The translations under genes were made by a program, and so were the position numbers. A stretch of 52,741 nt of DNA from Candidatus Pelagibacter sp. (lineage in GTDB: Bacteria > Pseudomonadota > Alphaproteobacteria > Pelagibacterales > Pelagibacteraceae): positions 1 through 52,741 of the forward strand of contig JAOINI010000005.1 in NCBI GenBank assembly GCA_028139285.1, in the 5' to 3' direction. Of the stretch, positions 26,170-36,230 are shown in pieces (position 1 is the first letter of the stretch; the number at the start of each line of letters is the position of its first letter). The notes under the pieces are model-generated. The model saw only the letters and a list, made by a program, of their open reading frames with translations, searched no databases and was not told the DNA's origin.

Positions 26170-27159
26170 ATGTCTGTACAACAACAAAATTTGAGCCCTA
26201 CACAAGAGATTTATAAGAAAATCTCAAAATTCGTTCCTGAAGCTGAATGGAAAATTCATGCTCCATTAATAGAAAGAATTAATAAAATTAAGAAAGAGAA
26301 AAATGCAATTATACTTGCCCATAATTATCAAACCCCAGAAATTTATCATGGTGTAGCAGATATATCTGCTGACTCATTAGCACTAGCAATCGAAGCGTCT
26401 AAAACAAAAGCTGAAAAAATTATAATGTGCGGGGTTCACTTTATGGCAGAAACAGCAAAATTAATGTGTCCAGAGAAAAAAGTTTTTCTTCCTGACATGC
26501 AAGCAGGCTGTTCTTTATCTAATTCTATAACAGGTGAAGATGTAAAATTACTAAAACAGAAGTTTCCAGGTGTCCCTGTTGTATCTTACGTAAATACTTC
26601 TGCGGACGTTAAAGCAGAAACAGATGTTTGTTGTACTTCAGCTAATGCAGTAAAAGTAGTCGAATCTTTAAATGTAGATAAAGTAATTTTTTTACCTGAT
26701 CAATATTTAGCAGACTACGTAGCAAAAAATACTAAGGTAAAAATAATTTCTTGGAAAGGAACTTGTATAGTGCATGAACAATTTACAGGAAAAGAAATTG
26801 AAGAAATTAAATCCGAAAATCCTGGAATTAAAATTATAGCACATCCTGAATGTCCACCAGATGTAATTGCTGCCTCTGATTTTGCAGGATCAACTTCTGG
26901 AATGATTGATTATGTAAAAAATAAACAACCTAAAAAAGTAATGTTAGTTACAGAATGTTCAATGAGTGATAATGTAGAAGCTGATAATCCGAACGTATCT
27001 TTTATCAAACCATGTAATTTATGTCCTTATATGAAAAAAATTAATTTAAAAAAAATATTAGATTGTTTAGAAAATGAAACTAATGAGATTATTTTAGATA
27101 GTAAAACTATAAAGGCTGCGAGAAAATCTGTAATCAGAATGACCGAGATTGGTCGTTAG
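26170..27159 (+). CDS. nadA: Quinolinate synthase
   Basis: 329 residues. It condenses iminoaspartate and dihydroxyacetone phosphate into quinolinate using a [4Fe-4S] cluster. Cluster cysteines are in QAGCSLS, HPECPPDV and PCNLCPYMK, with AHNYQTPEIYHGVADISADS (residues about 50-69) as the conserved substrate-binding start. It precedes nadC with a short gap, so the two steps to NaMN sit in one operon. The iminoaspartate source, NadB or an aspartate dehydrogenase, is not in the window. Start is the ATG at 26170. No anomalies. Confidence 0.96.
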   Translation: MSVQQQNLSPTQEIYKKISKFVPEAEWKIHAPLIERINKIKKEKNAIILAHNYQTPEIYHGVADISADSLALAIEASKTKAEKIIMCGVHFMAETAKLMCPEKKVFLPDMQAGCSLSNSITGEDVKLLKQKFPGVPVVSYVNTSADVKAETDVCCTSANAVKVVESLNVDKVIFLPDQYLADYVAKNTKVKIISWKGTCIVHEQFTGKEIEEIKSENPGIKIIAHPECPPDVIAASDFAGSTSGMIDYVKNKQPKKVMLVTECSMSDNVEADNPNVSFIKPCNLCPYMKKINLKKILDCLENETNEIILDSKTIKAARKSVIRMTEIGR

Positions 27160-27163
27160 ATCA

Positions 27164-27994
27164 GTGCAAATATTAAATCAATTTTATATAAAATCAGTTG
27201 TAAAAAAAGCTCTAGAGGAAGACCTCAGACCTAAAGGTGATATCACTACAAGTATCGTTAGTGCAAAAAATAAAATTATTGAAGCTAGAATAATAGCTAA
27301 ACAAGATGGTGTAATAGCTGGTTTAGAGTTTTGTAAAACAGCGTTTAAATTAATTGGGAGTGAAACTATTTTTACAAAGAAAGTCTCTGATGGAAAAAAA
27401 ATAAAAAAAAATAAAGTAATTGCTAATATAAAAGCTAAAACAAAAACAATTTTAACCGCTGAGAGAACTGCTTTGAACTTTCTTAATCATGCCTCAGGTA
27501 TTGCAACAATCACTAATCAATTCGTAAAAAAAATTAGTAAAAAAACAAAGATTTGTTGTACAAGAAAAACTACACCTAATTTGAGAACACTTGAAAAATA
27601 TGCTGTCAAGAAAGGTGGTGGCTATAATCATAGATATAATTTAAGCGATGAAATTCTAATTAAAGACAACCATATAAGTGCATCTAATAGTCTTAAGGAA
27701 CTAGTTGAGAAAGCTATAAAAACAAAAAAAATTGTTACAGTTGAAGTTGAAAATGTAAATCAGCTTAAGCAAATTTTAGGCTTAAAATTTAAAAGAATAC
27801 TTTTTGATAATATGAAATCTTCACAATTAAAATATTGTTTAAAACTTTGTAAAAATAAATATGAAACAGAGTATTCCGGAAATGCTACTTTAAATAATAT
27901 TAAACAAATATCTAAAACAGGTGTAAATAGAATTTCAGTTGGTGCAATTACTCATAGCACCAGATCATTTGATACTACTTTATTATTTAGATAA
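27164..27994 (+). CDS. nadC: Nicotinate-nucleotide pyrophosphorylase (carboxylating)
   Basis: About 276 residues from the GTG at 27164, five bases past the nadA stop; a TTG at 27149 would overlap nadA by 11 bases and is a weaker alternative. It makes nicotinate mononucleotide from quinolinate and PRPP. Seen: ALEEDLRPKGDITT, AERTALNFLNHASGIATIT, CTRKTTPNLRTLEKYAVKKG with its conserved Arg/Lys cluster, HRYNLSDEILIKDNHI and VEVENVNQ. Family length is about 280. Its last 12 bases overlap ppdK on the other strand. The start is the only uncertain point. Confidence 0.94.
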   Translation: MQILNQFYIKSVVKKALEEDLRPKGDITTSIVSAKNKIIEARIIAKQDGVIAGLEFCKTAFKLIGSETIFTKKVSDGKKIKKNKVIANIKAKTKTILTAERTALNFLNHASGIATITNQFVKKISKKTKICCTRKTTPNLRTLEKYAVKKGGGYNHRYNLSDEILIKDNHISASNSLKELVEKAIKTKKIVTVEVENVNQLKQILGLKFKRILFDNMKSSQLKYCLKLCKNKYETEYSGNATLNNIKQISKTGVNRISVGAITHSTRSFDTTLLFR

Positions 27995-30643
27995 TTCTGC
28001 TTGTGCAGCTGCAAGTCTTGCAACAGGAACTCTAAATGGAGAACAGGAGACATAGTTAAGTCCTGTTCTAGAACAAAATTCAATACTCTTAGGATCACCA
28101 CCGTGTTCACCGCAAATACCTAATTTAATATTTTTATTTGTTTTTCTGCCTCTTGATGAAGCTATTTCTACAAGCTCACCTACTCCATTTTGATCGATGC
28201 TTACAAATGGATCTACATCAAAAATTTTATTATCAATATAATCGTTTAAAAATTTTCCTGAATCATCTCTACTTATCCCAAAGGTTGTTTGTGTTAAGTC
28301 ATTTGTTCCAAAACTGAAGAAATCAGCATGTTTTGAGATAGATTTTGCTTGTAAAGCAGCACGCGGCAATTCAATCATGGTTCCAACCATATACTCAAGT
28401 TTTAATTTATTTTCTTTTTCTATTTCTTTCGCAATTTTATTAACTAAAGCTCTTAAAATTTTTAATTCAGACTCAGTTGAAACCAATGGTATCATAATTT
28501 CCACAAAAGCTGCTTTTACTTTTTGTTTTTTTAATTCAATTATAGCTTCAAATATTGCTCTGCATTGCATCTCATAAATCTCTGGAAAAGAAATACCAAG
28601 CCTACATCCTCTATGACCAAGCATAGGATTTTCTTCATGAAGTTCTGCTATTCTATCTTTAACTTCTTTCGCTGATAAGTTTAAGGACCTTGCGACTTCG
28701 TCTATATCTTTGTCAGCTTTTGGTAAAAACTCATGAAGTGGTGGGTCTAATAATCTTACTGTAACAGGTAAACCTGACATGATTTTAAATATTTTTTTAA
28801 AATCTTCTTTTTGATGAGGGAGAAGTTTATCTAGCGCGCTATTTCTATCCTCTTTCGATTTAGACAAAATCATTTGTCTAACAGATAAAATTCTTTCTTC
28901 ATCAAAAAACATATGTTCTGTTCTACATAAGCCAATTCCTTCAGCACCGAACTCTCTAGCTGTTTTGCTATCTGCCTCTGTTTCAGCATTTGTTCTTACT
29001 TTTAATTTCCTAAACTCATCAGCCCATTTCATTATCGTAGAGAAATATCCAGATATTTCCGGTTGAACAGTAGGAACTAATCCTTTCATTACTTTTCCAC
29101 TTCCACCATCTATAGTAATAATATCTCCCTCTTTAATAATCACGTCACCAGCTTTAAATTGTTTTAACTCATAATCGATTGTAATTTCACTTGAACCTGA
29201 AACACAAGGTCTTCCCATTCCTCTTGCAACAACGGCGGCATGACTTGTCATTCCTCCTCTTGCAGTAAGAATTCCTTTAGCTGCATGCATTCCATGAATA
29301 TCTTCTGGTGAAGTTTCTAACCTCACTAATATTGTATCTTGCATCATCCCGTTTAATTTCTCCGCTTCATCAGCAGTGAATACAACTTTACCACTTGCAG
29401 CTCCTGGAGATGCCGGTAATCCTGAAGCAATTACCTCTTTCTCAACTTTTTCATCTAAAGTAGGATGTAGTAAAGTATCAAGAGTATTTGGATCAATTCT
29501 TTTGATTGCTTCTTTTTTTGAAATCAATTTCTCTCTAACCATATCCACTGCAATTTTAATTGCGGCCTTGGCTGTTCTTTTTCCAGATCTGGTTTGCAAC
29601 ATCCAAAGTTTATTATTTTCAACTGTAAACTCAATGTCTTGCATATCTTTATAATGCCTTTCTAGCTTAAGAAATACCTTTGCAAGCTCTTTATAAACTT
29701 TGGGCATAGCCTCTTCCATTGAAGGATCTTTAGATCCTGAATCTTTTTTTGCTTTTGTAGTGATGTATTGAGGAGTTCTAGTACCCGCTACAACATCTTC
29801 ACCTTGTGCATTAATTAGAAATTCTCCAAAGAAAGAATTTTCTCCTGTCGAAGGATTTCTTGTAAAGGCAACACCTGTTGAGCAATCATCACCCATATTT
29901 CCAAAAACCATAGCTTGAACATTTACAGCTGTTCCCCAATGATCTGGAATTTGATTTAATTTTCTATAAGTTTTTGCTCTTTGACTGTCCCAAGATAAAA
30001 ATACTGCGTTTATTGCTCCTAGTAATTGCTCTTTGACGTCCTGAGGAAAATTAATTTTTTTTTCTTTTTTTACTAACTCTTTAAAATTAATAATTAAGCC
30101 ATCCCAATCGCTCTCGTCTAAATCTGTATCTAGTAAAACTCCTTTAGTTAACTTGTAATTATCAATTAGTTCTTCAAACAAATGTCCCTCTACCCCCAAA
30201 ACTACATTACTGTACATTTGTATAAATCTTCTATAGCTATCTTTAGCAAATCGTCCGTTAGAAGTTCTTTTTTTTAACGACTCAACTGTTCTGTCATTAA
30301 GACCAAGATTTAAAATTGTATCCATCATGCCAGGCATTGAAATTCTAGCACCTGATCTAACTGATACTAATAATGGATTTTTAAGATCACCGAATTTTTT
30401 ACGAGTTTTCTTTTCAATATTCTTAAGCTCTGACTCAATATTCTGTATTACTTTCTTGGGTAATTTTTTTTTATTTTTATAAAATAAATCACATACTTCA
30501 GTTGTAATAGTGAATCCAGGGGGAACAGGTAAACCCAATCTTCCCATTTCACCAAGGTTTGCTCCTTTTCCACCCAAAATATTTTTTTTGTTTTTTAACT
30601 TTTTGGCAGATTTATCGTTAAAGCTAAATATAACTTTTGCCAT
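27983..30643 (-). CDS. ppdK: Pyruvate, phosphate dikinase
   Basis: 886 residues. Interconverts pyruvate, ATP and phosphate with phosphoenolpyruvate, AMP and PPi. Seen: N-terminal nucleotide-binding part with GGKGANLGEMGRLGLPVPPGF, SVRSGARISMPGMMDT; the central swivelling His domain with GGMTSHAAVVARGMGRP (catalytic His); and the C-terminal PEP-binding barrel with GIGLCRTEHMFF, GHRGCRLGI, and LGICGEHGGDP (catalytic Cys). It follows glyS with a one-base TAATG overlap. It can act for gluconeogenesis or in glycolysis with PPi recovery. An intact full-length enzyme. Confidence 0.97.
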   Translation of the reverse strand: MAKVIFSFNDKSAKKLKNKKNILGGKGANLGEMGRLGLPVPPGFTITTEVCDLFYKNKKKLPKKVIQNIESELKNIEKKTRKKFGDLKNPLLVSVRSGARISMPGMMDTILNLGLNDRTVESLKKRTSNGRFAKDSYRRFIQMYSNVVLGVEGHLFEELIDNYKLTKGVLLDTDLDESDWDGLIINFKELVKKEKKINFPQDVKEQLLGAINAVFLSWDSQRAKTYRKLNQIPDHWGTAVNVQAMVFGNMGDDCSTGVAFTRNPSTGENSFFGEFLINAQGEDVVAGTRTPQYITTKAKKDSGSKDPSMEEAMPKVYKELAKVFLKLERHYKDMQDIEFTVENNKLWMLQTRSGKRTAKAAIKIAVDMVREKLISKKEAIKRIDPNTLDTLLHPTLDEKVEKEVIASGLPASPGAASGKVVFTADEAEKLNGMMQDTILVRLETSPEDIHGMHAAKGILTARGGMTSHAAVVARGMGRPCVSGSSEITIDYELKQFKAGDVIIKEGDIITIDGGSGKVMKGLVPTVQPEISGYFSTIMKWADEFRKLKVRTNAETEADSKTAREFGAEGIGLCRTEHMFFDEERILSVRQMILSKSKEDRNSALDKLLPHQKEDFKKIFKIMSGLPVTVRLLDPPLHEFLPKADKDIDEVARSLNLSAKEVKDRIAELHEENPMLGHRGCRLGISFPEIYEMQCRAIFEAIIELKKQKVKAAFVEIMIPLVSTESELKILRALVNKIAKEIEKENKLKLEYMVGTMIELPRAALQAKSISKHADFFSFGTNDLTQTTFGISRDDSGKFLNDYIDNKIFDVDPFVSIDQNGVGELVEIASSRGRKTNKNIKLGICGEHGGDPKSIEFCSRTGLNYVSCSPFRVPVARLAAAQAELSK

Positions 30644-32697
30644 TACAATCCCTCTAATTTTGAAAAATCGATAAAATTATCAAATGTATTACAGAACATT
30701 TTTAACAACTCTAATCGATTATTTTTAATATCCTGATTTTCATCATTTACTACCACATTTTCAAAAAAATTATCTGTAGTTTCTTTAGTATCAGAAAGCT
30801 TTATTAACAAGCTTTCATAGTCTTTATTATCATCTTTGACTGTAAAAGCTTTACGAATATCATTTATTTTTTCATGAAGTATTTTTTCTTCATCTTTTCT
30901 AAATAATACAGCATCGGGTCTACCAGTAATACCCTTTCCAGCTTTATCTAAAATATTTGAAGCTCTTTTATACGAACTTATAGCATTAAGGACAATTCCT
31001 TTATTTTTATATTTATTCATTAAAATTGTTTTTTTATAAAGTGCTAAGAAATTATCTCCAGAATGAGAGCTAATTGATGCCTCAATTATATCAGTTTGAA
31101 TATTTTTCAATTTTAATACGTTTCGCATTCTTTCATTTATAAATTCCAAAACCTCATGTTCTGTTTTCTCATTAATAATTTTAACACCTTGTTCTTGATA
31201 AAGTCTTATGGTGTAACTAATTAAATCTCTAAGTTTAAACGATAATTTATTTTCGATAATTATTCTAAGCAATCCAATTGCAGCCCGTCTTAAAGCAAAA
31301 GGATCTTTTGAACTCGTAGGTTTTTCATCAATGACAAAAAAACCTACTAACGTATCTATCTTATCTACAATTGAAATAGAATAGCTAAAAGGTTTTTTGG
31401 GTATTGCTGAAGTAAGGCCTATTGGCAAATAATGATCACTTACTGAATTTGCCACATCTTCATCAAAACCTTGTGCTAATGCAAAATATTTTCCCATAAC
31501 ACCTTGAAGTTCTGGATATTCTCCAACTAGGTCGGAACATAAATCGGATTTAGAAATGGATGCTGCAACTTGAGCTTTTTCTTTATTGATATTTAAATCA
31601 TCAGATAATAGGCCAGCCAACTTTCTTAGCCTTTGCGTTTTATCATAAATAGACCCCAGTTTTTCGTAAAAAGTTACTGTTTTAAGATTTGCTATTTGTT
31701 TAATTAAATTTTTAGATCTATCTTTATCCCAGAAAAATTTAGCATCTGCTAGTCTGGCTTCAACAACTCTTCTATTTCCTTGGGTAATTAATTTTTTTTC
31801 ATCTTTTTTATTTGCCACAACAAAAAAATAATTAGTTAATCGATCTCTACTATCAAAAATTGGGAAATATCTCTGATGCTTCTCAAGTGTAGAGATTATA
31901 ATTTCTTTTGGTATTTCTAAAAAATCTTTACTAAAACTCACATGAAGTAAATTGGGATCTTCAACAATATTAACGACTTCATCTAAAAGTTTCAGATTTA
32001 GACTTTCTTTGTATTGTTTAGATTGAGAAAATGAACTTATTTTTCGAAGAATAATCTCTTCTCTCTCTTTATGGTTAACGATTATTTTGTGAGTTTTTAA
32101 AAAATTTAAGTAATCCCTAAAATCTTTTATCTTTTTAGTTTTTATAATTAAATCTTGTTCGATAATTACCTCATCGGTGGTATCGAGATGTTCAAATTTA
32201 AAAATTAATTTTTTATTGTTGAACTTTGCAAAAATTGACCTAAGAGGCCTACCCCACATCAAATTATGATCTGACCATTTCATTGACTTTTTCCAATTAA
32301 TTGATCCTATTGCCTTCGGAATAATTTTTATTAACAAGTCCTCAACCAAAATTGATTGAGGTTGTGTTTTAACAAAGTAAAATTTTCCTTTATCAGTATT
32401 TTTTTCAATTAAGTCTTTCTCATTTATATTTTTAGCTTTCATGAAACCTTGCAATACTTGATTAGGAGAACCCACCTTGGGTCCTTTGATTTCTTTAGCC
32501 TTTATTTTAATTTTTTCAGAAAGATCTTTTGTAAATATTGTTAGTCTTGTTGGTGAAGAGTAAACTGATAATTCTTTATGCTTTATATTCTCTTCCTTAA
32601 AAGAATTTTCTATATATTGTTTTATTTGAGACCTTGCTGATATTTGTAATTGTGGTGGAATTTCCTCGCTATATAATTCCAATAAAAATTCTGCCAT
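30643..32697 (-). CDS. glyS: Glycyl-tRNA synthetase beta subunit
   Basis: 684 residues, full length. The beta subunit of the alpha2-beta2 bacterial enzyme binds tRNA-Gly. N-terminal FLLELYSEEIPPQLQISAR, IKGPKVG, MKWSDHNLMWGRPLRS, and the HD-like core DLVGEYPELQGVMGKYFALA plus PFALRRAAIGLLRI are all typical. The C-terminal anticodon-binding-like domain is present (about residues 540-684). It follows glyQ by three bases, and ppdK starts on its stop. No deviation noticed. Confidence 0.97.
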   Translation of the reverse strand: MAEFLLELYSEEIPPQLQISARSQIKQYIENSFKEENIKHKELSVYSSPTRLTIFTKDLSEKIKIKAKEIKGPKVGSPNQVLQGFMKAKNINEKDLIEKNTDKGKFYFVKTQPQSILVEDLLIKIIPKAIGSINWKKSMKWSDHNLMWGRPLRSIFAKFNNKKLIFKFEHLDTTDEVIIEQDLIIKTKKIKDFRDYLNFLKTHKIIVNHKEREEIILRKISSFSQSKQYKESLNLKLLDEVVNIVEDPNLLHVSFSKDFLEIPKEIIISTLEKHQRYFPIFDSRDRLTNYFFVVANKKDEKKLITQGNRRVVEARLADAKFFWDKDRSKNLIKQIANLKTVTFYEKLGSIYDKTQRLRKLAGLLSDDLNINKEKAQVAASISKSDLCSDLVGEYPELQGVMGKYFALAQGFDEDVANSVSDHYLPIGLTSAIPKKPFSYSISIVDKIDTLVGFFVIDEKPTSSKDPFALRRAAIGLLRIIIENKLSFKLRDLISYTIRLYQEQGVKIINEKTEHEVLEFINERMRNVLKLKNIQTDIIEASISSHSGDNFLALYKKTILMNKYKNKGIVLNAISSYKRASNILDKAGKGITGRPDAVLFRKDEEKILHEKINDIRKAFTVKDDNKDYESLLIKLSDTKETTDNFFENVVVNDENQDIKNNRLELLKMFCNTFDNFIDFSKLEGL

Positions 32698-32700
32698 AAT

Positions 32701-33594
32701 TTAACTTTGTGAACTTAACCATAAAGCACCGCAACCTTTTGCGAGCTCCCTAATTCTTGTAATATAACCAGTTCTTTCAGCAACACCAACAACGCCACGT
32801 GCGTCTAATAAATTAAAAATATGACTTGCTTTTAGACATTGATCGTAGGCTGGCATTGAGAGTTTTTTTTCGAGTAAAGATTTACATTCTTTTTCTGTAT
32901 TTTCAAAACTTTTTAGTAAAGTATCAGTATCCGCAAACTCGAAGTTATAAGCAGAAAATTCTTTTTCCGATTGAAAAAAAACTTCTTTGTATTTCACACC
33001 ATCATTATTCCAATCAAGGTCAAAAACATTATTTTTTCCTTGAACAAACATACATAGTCTCTCTAAACCATAGGTAATTTCAACTGGAACAGGTTTACAT
33101 TCTATACCTGTCATTTGTTGAAAGTAAGTAAATTGTGTGATCTCCATCCCGTCACACCAAACTTCCCATCCTAATCCTGCTGCTCCTAAAGTTGGACTTT
33201 CCCAATCATCTTCAATAAAACGGATGTCATGATTTTTTACATCGATACCTATAGCCGCTAAGCTTTTAAGATAAAGTTGTTTAATATCTTTTGGAGAAGG
33301 TTTTATAATTACTTGATATTGATAATAGTGTTGTAATCGATTTGGATTTTCACCATACCTGCCATCTGTCGGTCTTCTGGACGGCTGTACATACGCAGCC
33401 TTCCAAGGTTTAGGGCCAAGCGATCTTAAAGTTGTCGCTGGATGAAATGTTCCTGCCCCAACTTCCATGTCATAGGGTTGTAAAATAACACATCCATGTT
33501 TTCCCCAAAATTTTTGGAGATTCATAGTTAAGTCTTGAAAAGACAAAAAATTTAATTTTTCATATTTTTTTTTTACTTTTTTTTTTGCTGGCAT
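32701..33594 (-). CDS. glyQ: Glycyl-tRNA synthetase alpha subunit
   Basis: 297 residues, the catalytic class II subunit. Seen: [26 protein letters not shown] from the class II motif, [49 protein letters not shown] and [11 protein letters not shown] (motif 3). A short Lys-rich tail of about 14 residues precedes the family start. It directly abuts sppA on its 5' side and glyS on its 3' side. Unlike many alphaproteobacteria the tetrameric, not the dimeric, glycine enzyme is used; this is typical for the class too. Confidence 0.97.
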   Translation of the reverse strand: MPAKKKVKKKYEKLNFLSFQDLTMNLQKFWGKHGCVILQPYDMEVGAGTFHPATTLRSLGPKPWKAAYVQPSRRPTDGRYGENPNRLQHYYQYQVIIKPSPKDIKQLYLKSLAAIGIDVKNHDIRFIEDDWESPTLGAAGLGWEVWCDGMEITQFTYFQQMTGIECKPVPVEITYGLERLCMFVQGKNNVFDLDWNNDGVKYKEVFFQSEKEFSAYNFEFADTDTLLKSFENTEKECKSLLEKKLSMPAYDQCLKASHIFNLLDARGVVGVAERTGYITRIRELAKGCGALWLSSQS

Positions 33595-34407
33595 TTATAA
33601 ACCAAATTTTTGCCACATCGACTTTTCTTCAATTATGTTTGCAATTTTTTCAACTGGATCTTGTGTAGACGAAGATAATTTTCTTGCTAAAAAACCTTTT
33701 GGTTTTTCAAAAGTTTTAATAACCACTTTATCGCCAAATTTTTCTTTTAAAATTTGATCCGCATTACCTAAGCCATCAACTAGTCCAAGTTTGAGTGAAG
33801 CTTTTCCTGTCCAAAATTCTCCTGTAAAAATATTATTTTTTTCGGGATCTTTCAGCTTTGATCCTCTGCTTTTTTCTACAACTTTTATAAAATCTTCATG
33901 AAGCTCTAATTGAATATTCTTTAACCTTTTTATATCCTCTTCTTTCTCCTCTTTAAAAGGGTCCAGAGTACTTTTGTTTTTTCCAGCAGTATAAACTCTT
34001 CTCTCAACTCCAATCTTTTGAATTAATTCCTTGAAACCAAAAGAAGCTGATATTACTCCAATTGAGCCTATTATTGAGCTAGAGTTTGCATATATTTCAT
34101 CGCCAGCACAAGCGATAAAATATCCTCCCGAAGCAGCGACATCTTCTGCAAAAACAATTACTTTAATTTTATTTTTTTCTGCAAGTTGTCTTATATAGCT
34201 ATAAATTAAGTGTGATTGAACTGGCGATCCTCCCGGTGAATTAATTGAAATAGCCACATGAGATATTTTTTTTACTGAAAATGCTTTCTTTAAAATATCC
34301 CTTTGGTTAGCTAACTCCATGCCTTGTTTAAATCTGCCGCCTGAGCCGATTATCCCAGTCAATCTAACATGCGGTACAACTTTTTTTTTCTTAAAAAATG
34401 AAAACAT
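33595..34407 (-). CDS. sppA: SppA/SohB-like S49 serine peptidase
   Basis: 270 residues, the short 36K-type S49 peptidase, expected to cut residual signal peptides. Seen: ISINSPGGSP, catalytic Ser93 in DVAASGGYFIACA, SIIGSIGVI, and the likely catalytic Lys in YTAGKNKS (about residues 143-145). The N-terminus is short and basic without a clear membrane span, so anchoring is uncertain. It starts the glyQ-glyS-ppdK run and abuts glyQ without a gap. It is divergent from ispB over 146 bases. SppA versus SohB naming is not settled. Confidence 0.88.
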   Translation of the reverse strand: MFSFFKKKKVVPHVRLTGIIGSGGRFKQGMELANQRDILKKAFSVKKISHVAISINSPGGSPVQSHLIYSYIRQLAEKNKIKVIVFAEDVAASGGYFIACAGDEIYANSSSIIGSIGVISASFGFKELIQKIGVERRVYTAGKNKSTLDPFKEEKEEDIKRLKNIQLELHEDFIKVVEKSRGSKLKDPEKNNIFTGEFWTGKASLKLGLVDGLGNADQILKEKFGDKVVIKTFEKPKGFLARKLSSSTQDPVEKIANIIEEKSMWQKFGL

Positions 34408-34553
34408 ATATTTACGAAGATTATTTAAACTTATAACAGCAAATTATTAAATTTTAATTAATAATTACGCTACTTATAGTTGAATTATAGGTGCGTCACC
34501 ACGTTTCCAATTAAAAATTTATAATTATCTAAAAACAAATATAAATAATAATA
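34408..34553. other. 146-base sppA/ispB divergent intergenic region
   Basis: Very AT-rich; must carry promoters for both genes. A small palindrome GGTGCGTCACC (34490-34500) stands out as GC-rich, and a TATAAT lies near 34530 without a good -35. No RNA gene or ORF is seen. Confidence 0.4.
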
Positions 34554-35567
34554 ATGGGATTAGTTGTACCACTAAAAAAATCAGCGAATTCAGCTTATTT
34601 AGAATTGAAAAATCTTCTGAGTGATAAACTTCAGAATGTGGAGACACTTATACTGCAAAAGCTAAAAAGTGATGTAAATCTTATTGAGAAAATGAGTAAT
34701 CACCATCTTAGTTCAGGTGGAAAAAGATTAAGAGCATTATTAACATTAGGGTCCGCAAAATTAACAGGATACAAAGAAAATGGTAGAGATATAAATTTAG
34801 CAGCTTGTGTAGAACTAATTCATTCTGCAACTTTATTGCATGATGATGTGATTGATGAAAGTAAGCTAAGAAGAGGGTCACAAACAACAAATTCAATTTG
34901 GGGGAATCAATCTTCAATTTTAGTTGGTGATTATTTATTAAGTAGGTGTTTTGAAATGATGGTAGAAGACGGTGACTTAGAAGTTTTAAAATTGTTATCT
35001 TCTACATCAGCAAAGATTGCCCAAGGTGAAGTTATGCAACTTCAACATAAAGGAGAGGCTGATTTATTAGAAGAAACATATCTAGATATAATTAGTTTAA
35101 AAACTGCCTCACTTTTCTCGGCTGCTACTAAAACAGGTGCATGTTTATCTCAAAGCAATGAAAAAGAAAAAAAAGCATTAGAGTCATATGGAAAAAATTT
35201 AGGCCTAGCATTTCAAATTGCGGATGACGCCCTTGATTATTATGCAAAAGAAAAATTATTCGGAAAAGAAATAGGTAAAGATTTTTTTGAGGGAAAGGTA
35301 ACATTACCCTTAATTTCGATATTTCAGAAAGGTAATGATAAAGAAAAAAAATTTTTAGCTGAAATAATGAAAAAAGAAAACAGAACAGATGAAGATTTTG
35401 GTGAAACTCTCTCTTTAATTAATAAATATAAAGCGGTTGAGGCCACATTTAAAAAAGCAGAATTTTTTGTTAATGTTTCTTTTGATGCCTTAGCTATTTT
35501 TCCTGAAACTGAAGATAAACGAATTTTACAAAACTTAACTAGTTTTAGTCTTAAAAGATCTTTTTAG
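34554..35567 (+). CDS. ispB: Long-chain (octaprenyl-type) polyprenyl diphosphate synthase
   Basis: 337 residues. Makes the ubiquinone side chain from FPP and IPP. The first Asp-rich motif is HDDVIDES (Asp97, 98 and 101); the second is QIADDALDYYAKE near residue 223; SSGGKRLRALL binds IPP. The chain-length pocket has Ala/Val residues before the first motif, consistent with a long product (inference). It is more like IspB/SdsA than the ispA-type gene at 39229. Convergent with pdxH, sharing a TTAG end. The upstream divergent region is shared with sppA. Confidence 0.93.
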   Translation: MGLVVPLKKSANSAYLELKNLLSDKLQNVETLILQKLKSDVNLIEKMSNHHLSSGGKRLRALLTLGSAKLTGYKENGRDINLAACVELIHSATLLHDDVIDESKLRRGSQTTNSIWGNQSSILVGDYLLSRCFEMMVEDGDLEVLKLLSSTSAKIAQGEVMQLQHKGEADLLEETYLDIISLKTASLFSAATKTGACLSQSNEKEKKALESYGKNLGLAFQIADDALDYYAKEKLFGKEIGKDFFEGKVTLPLISIFQKGNDKEKKFLAEIMKKENRTDEDFGETLSLINKYKAVEATFKKAEFFVNVSFDALAIFPETEDKRILQNLTSFSLKRSF

Positions 35568-36196
35568 GGGTAAAGCAGTTCTTTTTCCCAACTTCCATTT
35601 TTTTTTTTATAATTTAATCTTTCGTGTATTCTACCTTCGCCATCTAACCAAAATTCTATTTCTTTAGGCAGTAACCTCCATCCTGACCAATGTGGTGGTC
35701 TGGGAACTTTTTTTTGATCGGGAAATTTTTTTTCAAATTCTTTAATTTTTTCTGTAAATATTTCTCTTTTTTTTAAAATTTCTGATTGGGATGAGGCCCA
35801 CGCACCTATTCTATTTTTGTACGGTCGGGAGTTATAATAATCATCTGCCTCTTTAGCTGAAACCTCTTCTACTTTACCAATCACTCTTACTTGGCGTCTT
35901 AAGCTTTTCCAGTGAAAGCACATCGAAGCTTTTTGATTTTCTTTAAGCTCATTTCCTTTTTTACTATTAAAATTAGTATAAAAAACGAACCCTTTTTCAC
36001 TTAAACCCTTAAGGAGAACCATCCTAACATTAGGTTGATTATCTTTATTTGAAGTTGCAACCGCAACGGCGTTAGGGTCATTAATTTCACTTTCTTCAGC
36101 TTTTGAAAACCATTTTTTAAATAATTCTATTGGATTATCTAAATCTTCAAAGATAATATCTATACCTAGTGTATTTTTGCCATTTTTTTGATTCAT
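35564..36196 (-). CDS. pdxH: Pyridoxamine/pyridoxine 5'-phosphate oxidase
   Basis: 210 residues. FMN enzyme that oxidises PNP or PMP to pyridoxal phosphate. Seen: NAVAVATSNKDNQPNVRMVLLKG, FVFYTNFNSKKGNEL, RRQVRVIGKVE, YYNSRPYKNRIGAWASSQS, and C-terminal WSGWRLLPKEIEFWLDGEGRIHER, all core FMN/PLP contacts. It has the full family length. pdxA and pdxJ are not in this window, so it may be salvage here. It lies in a short divergent region with aroC. Confidence 0.95.
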   Translation of the reverse strand: MNQKNGKNTLGIDIIFEDLDNPIELFKKWFSKAEESEINDPNAVAVATSNKDNQPNVRMVLLKGLSEKGFVFYTNFNSKKGNELKENQKASMCFHWKSLRRQVRVIGKVEEVSAKEADDYYNSRPYKNRIGAWASSQSEILKKREIFTEKIKEFEKKFPDQKKVPRPPHWSGWRLLPKEIEFWLDGEGRIHERLNYKKKNGSWEKELLYP

Positions 36197-36230
36197 AATT
36201 TCTTTAAAATAATTTATACATTATTTATCT

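Noticed and set aside
34490..34500. GGTGCGTCACC as an operator
   Set aside because: A 4-bp stem with a 3-base loop is too short to claim beyond noting it in the intergenic entry.
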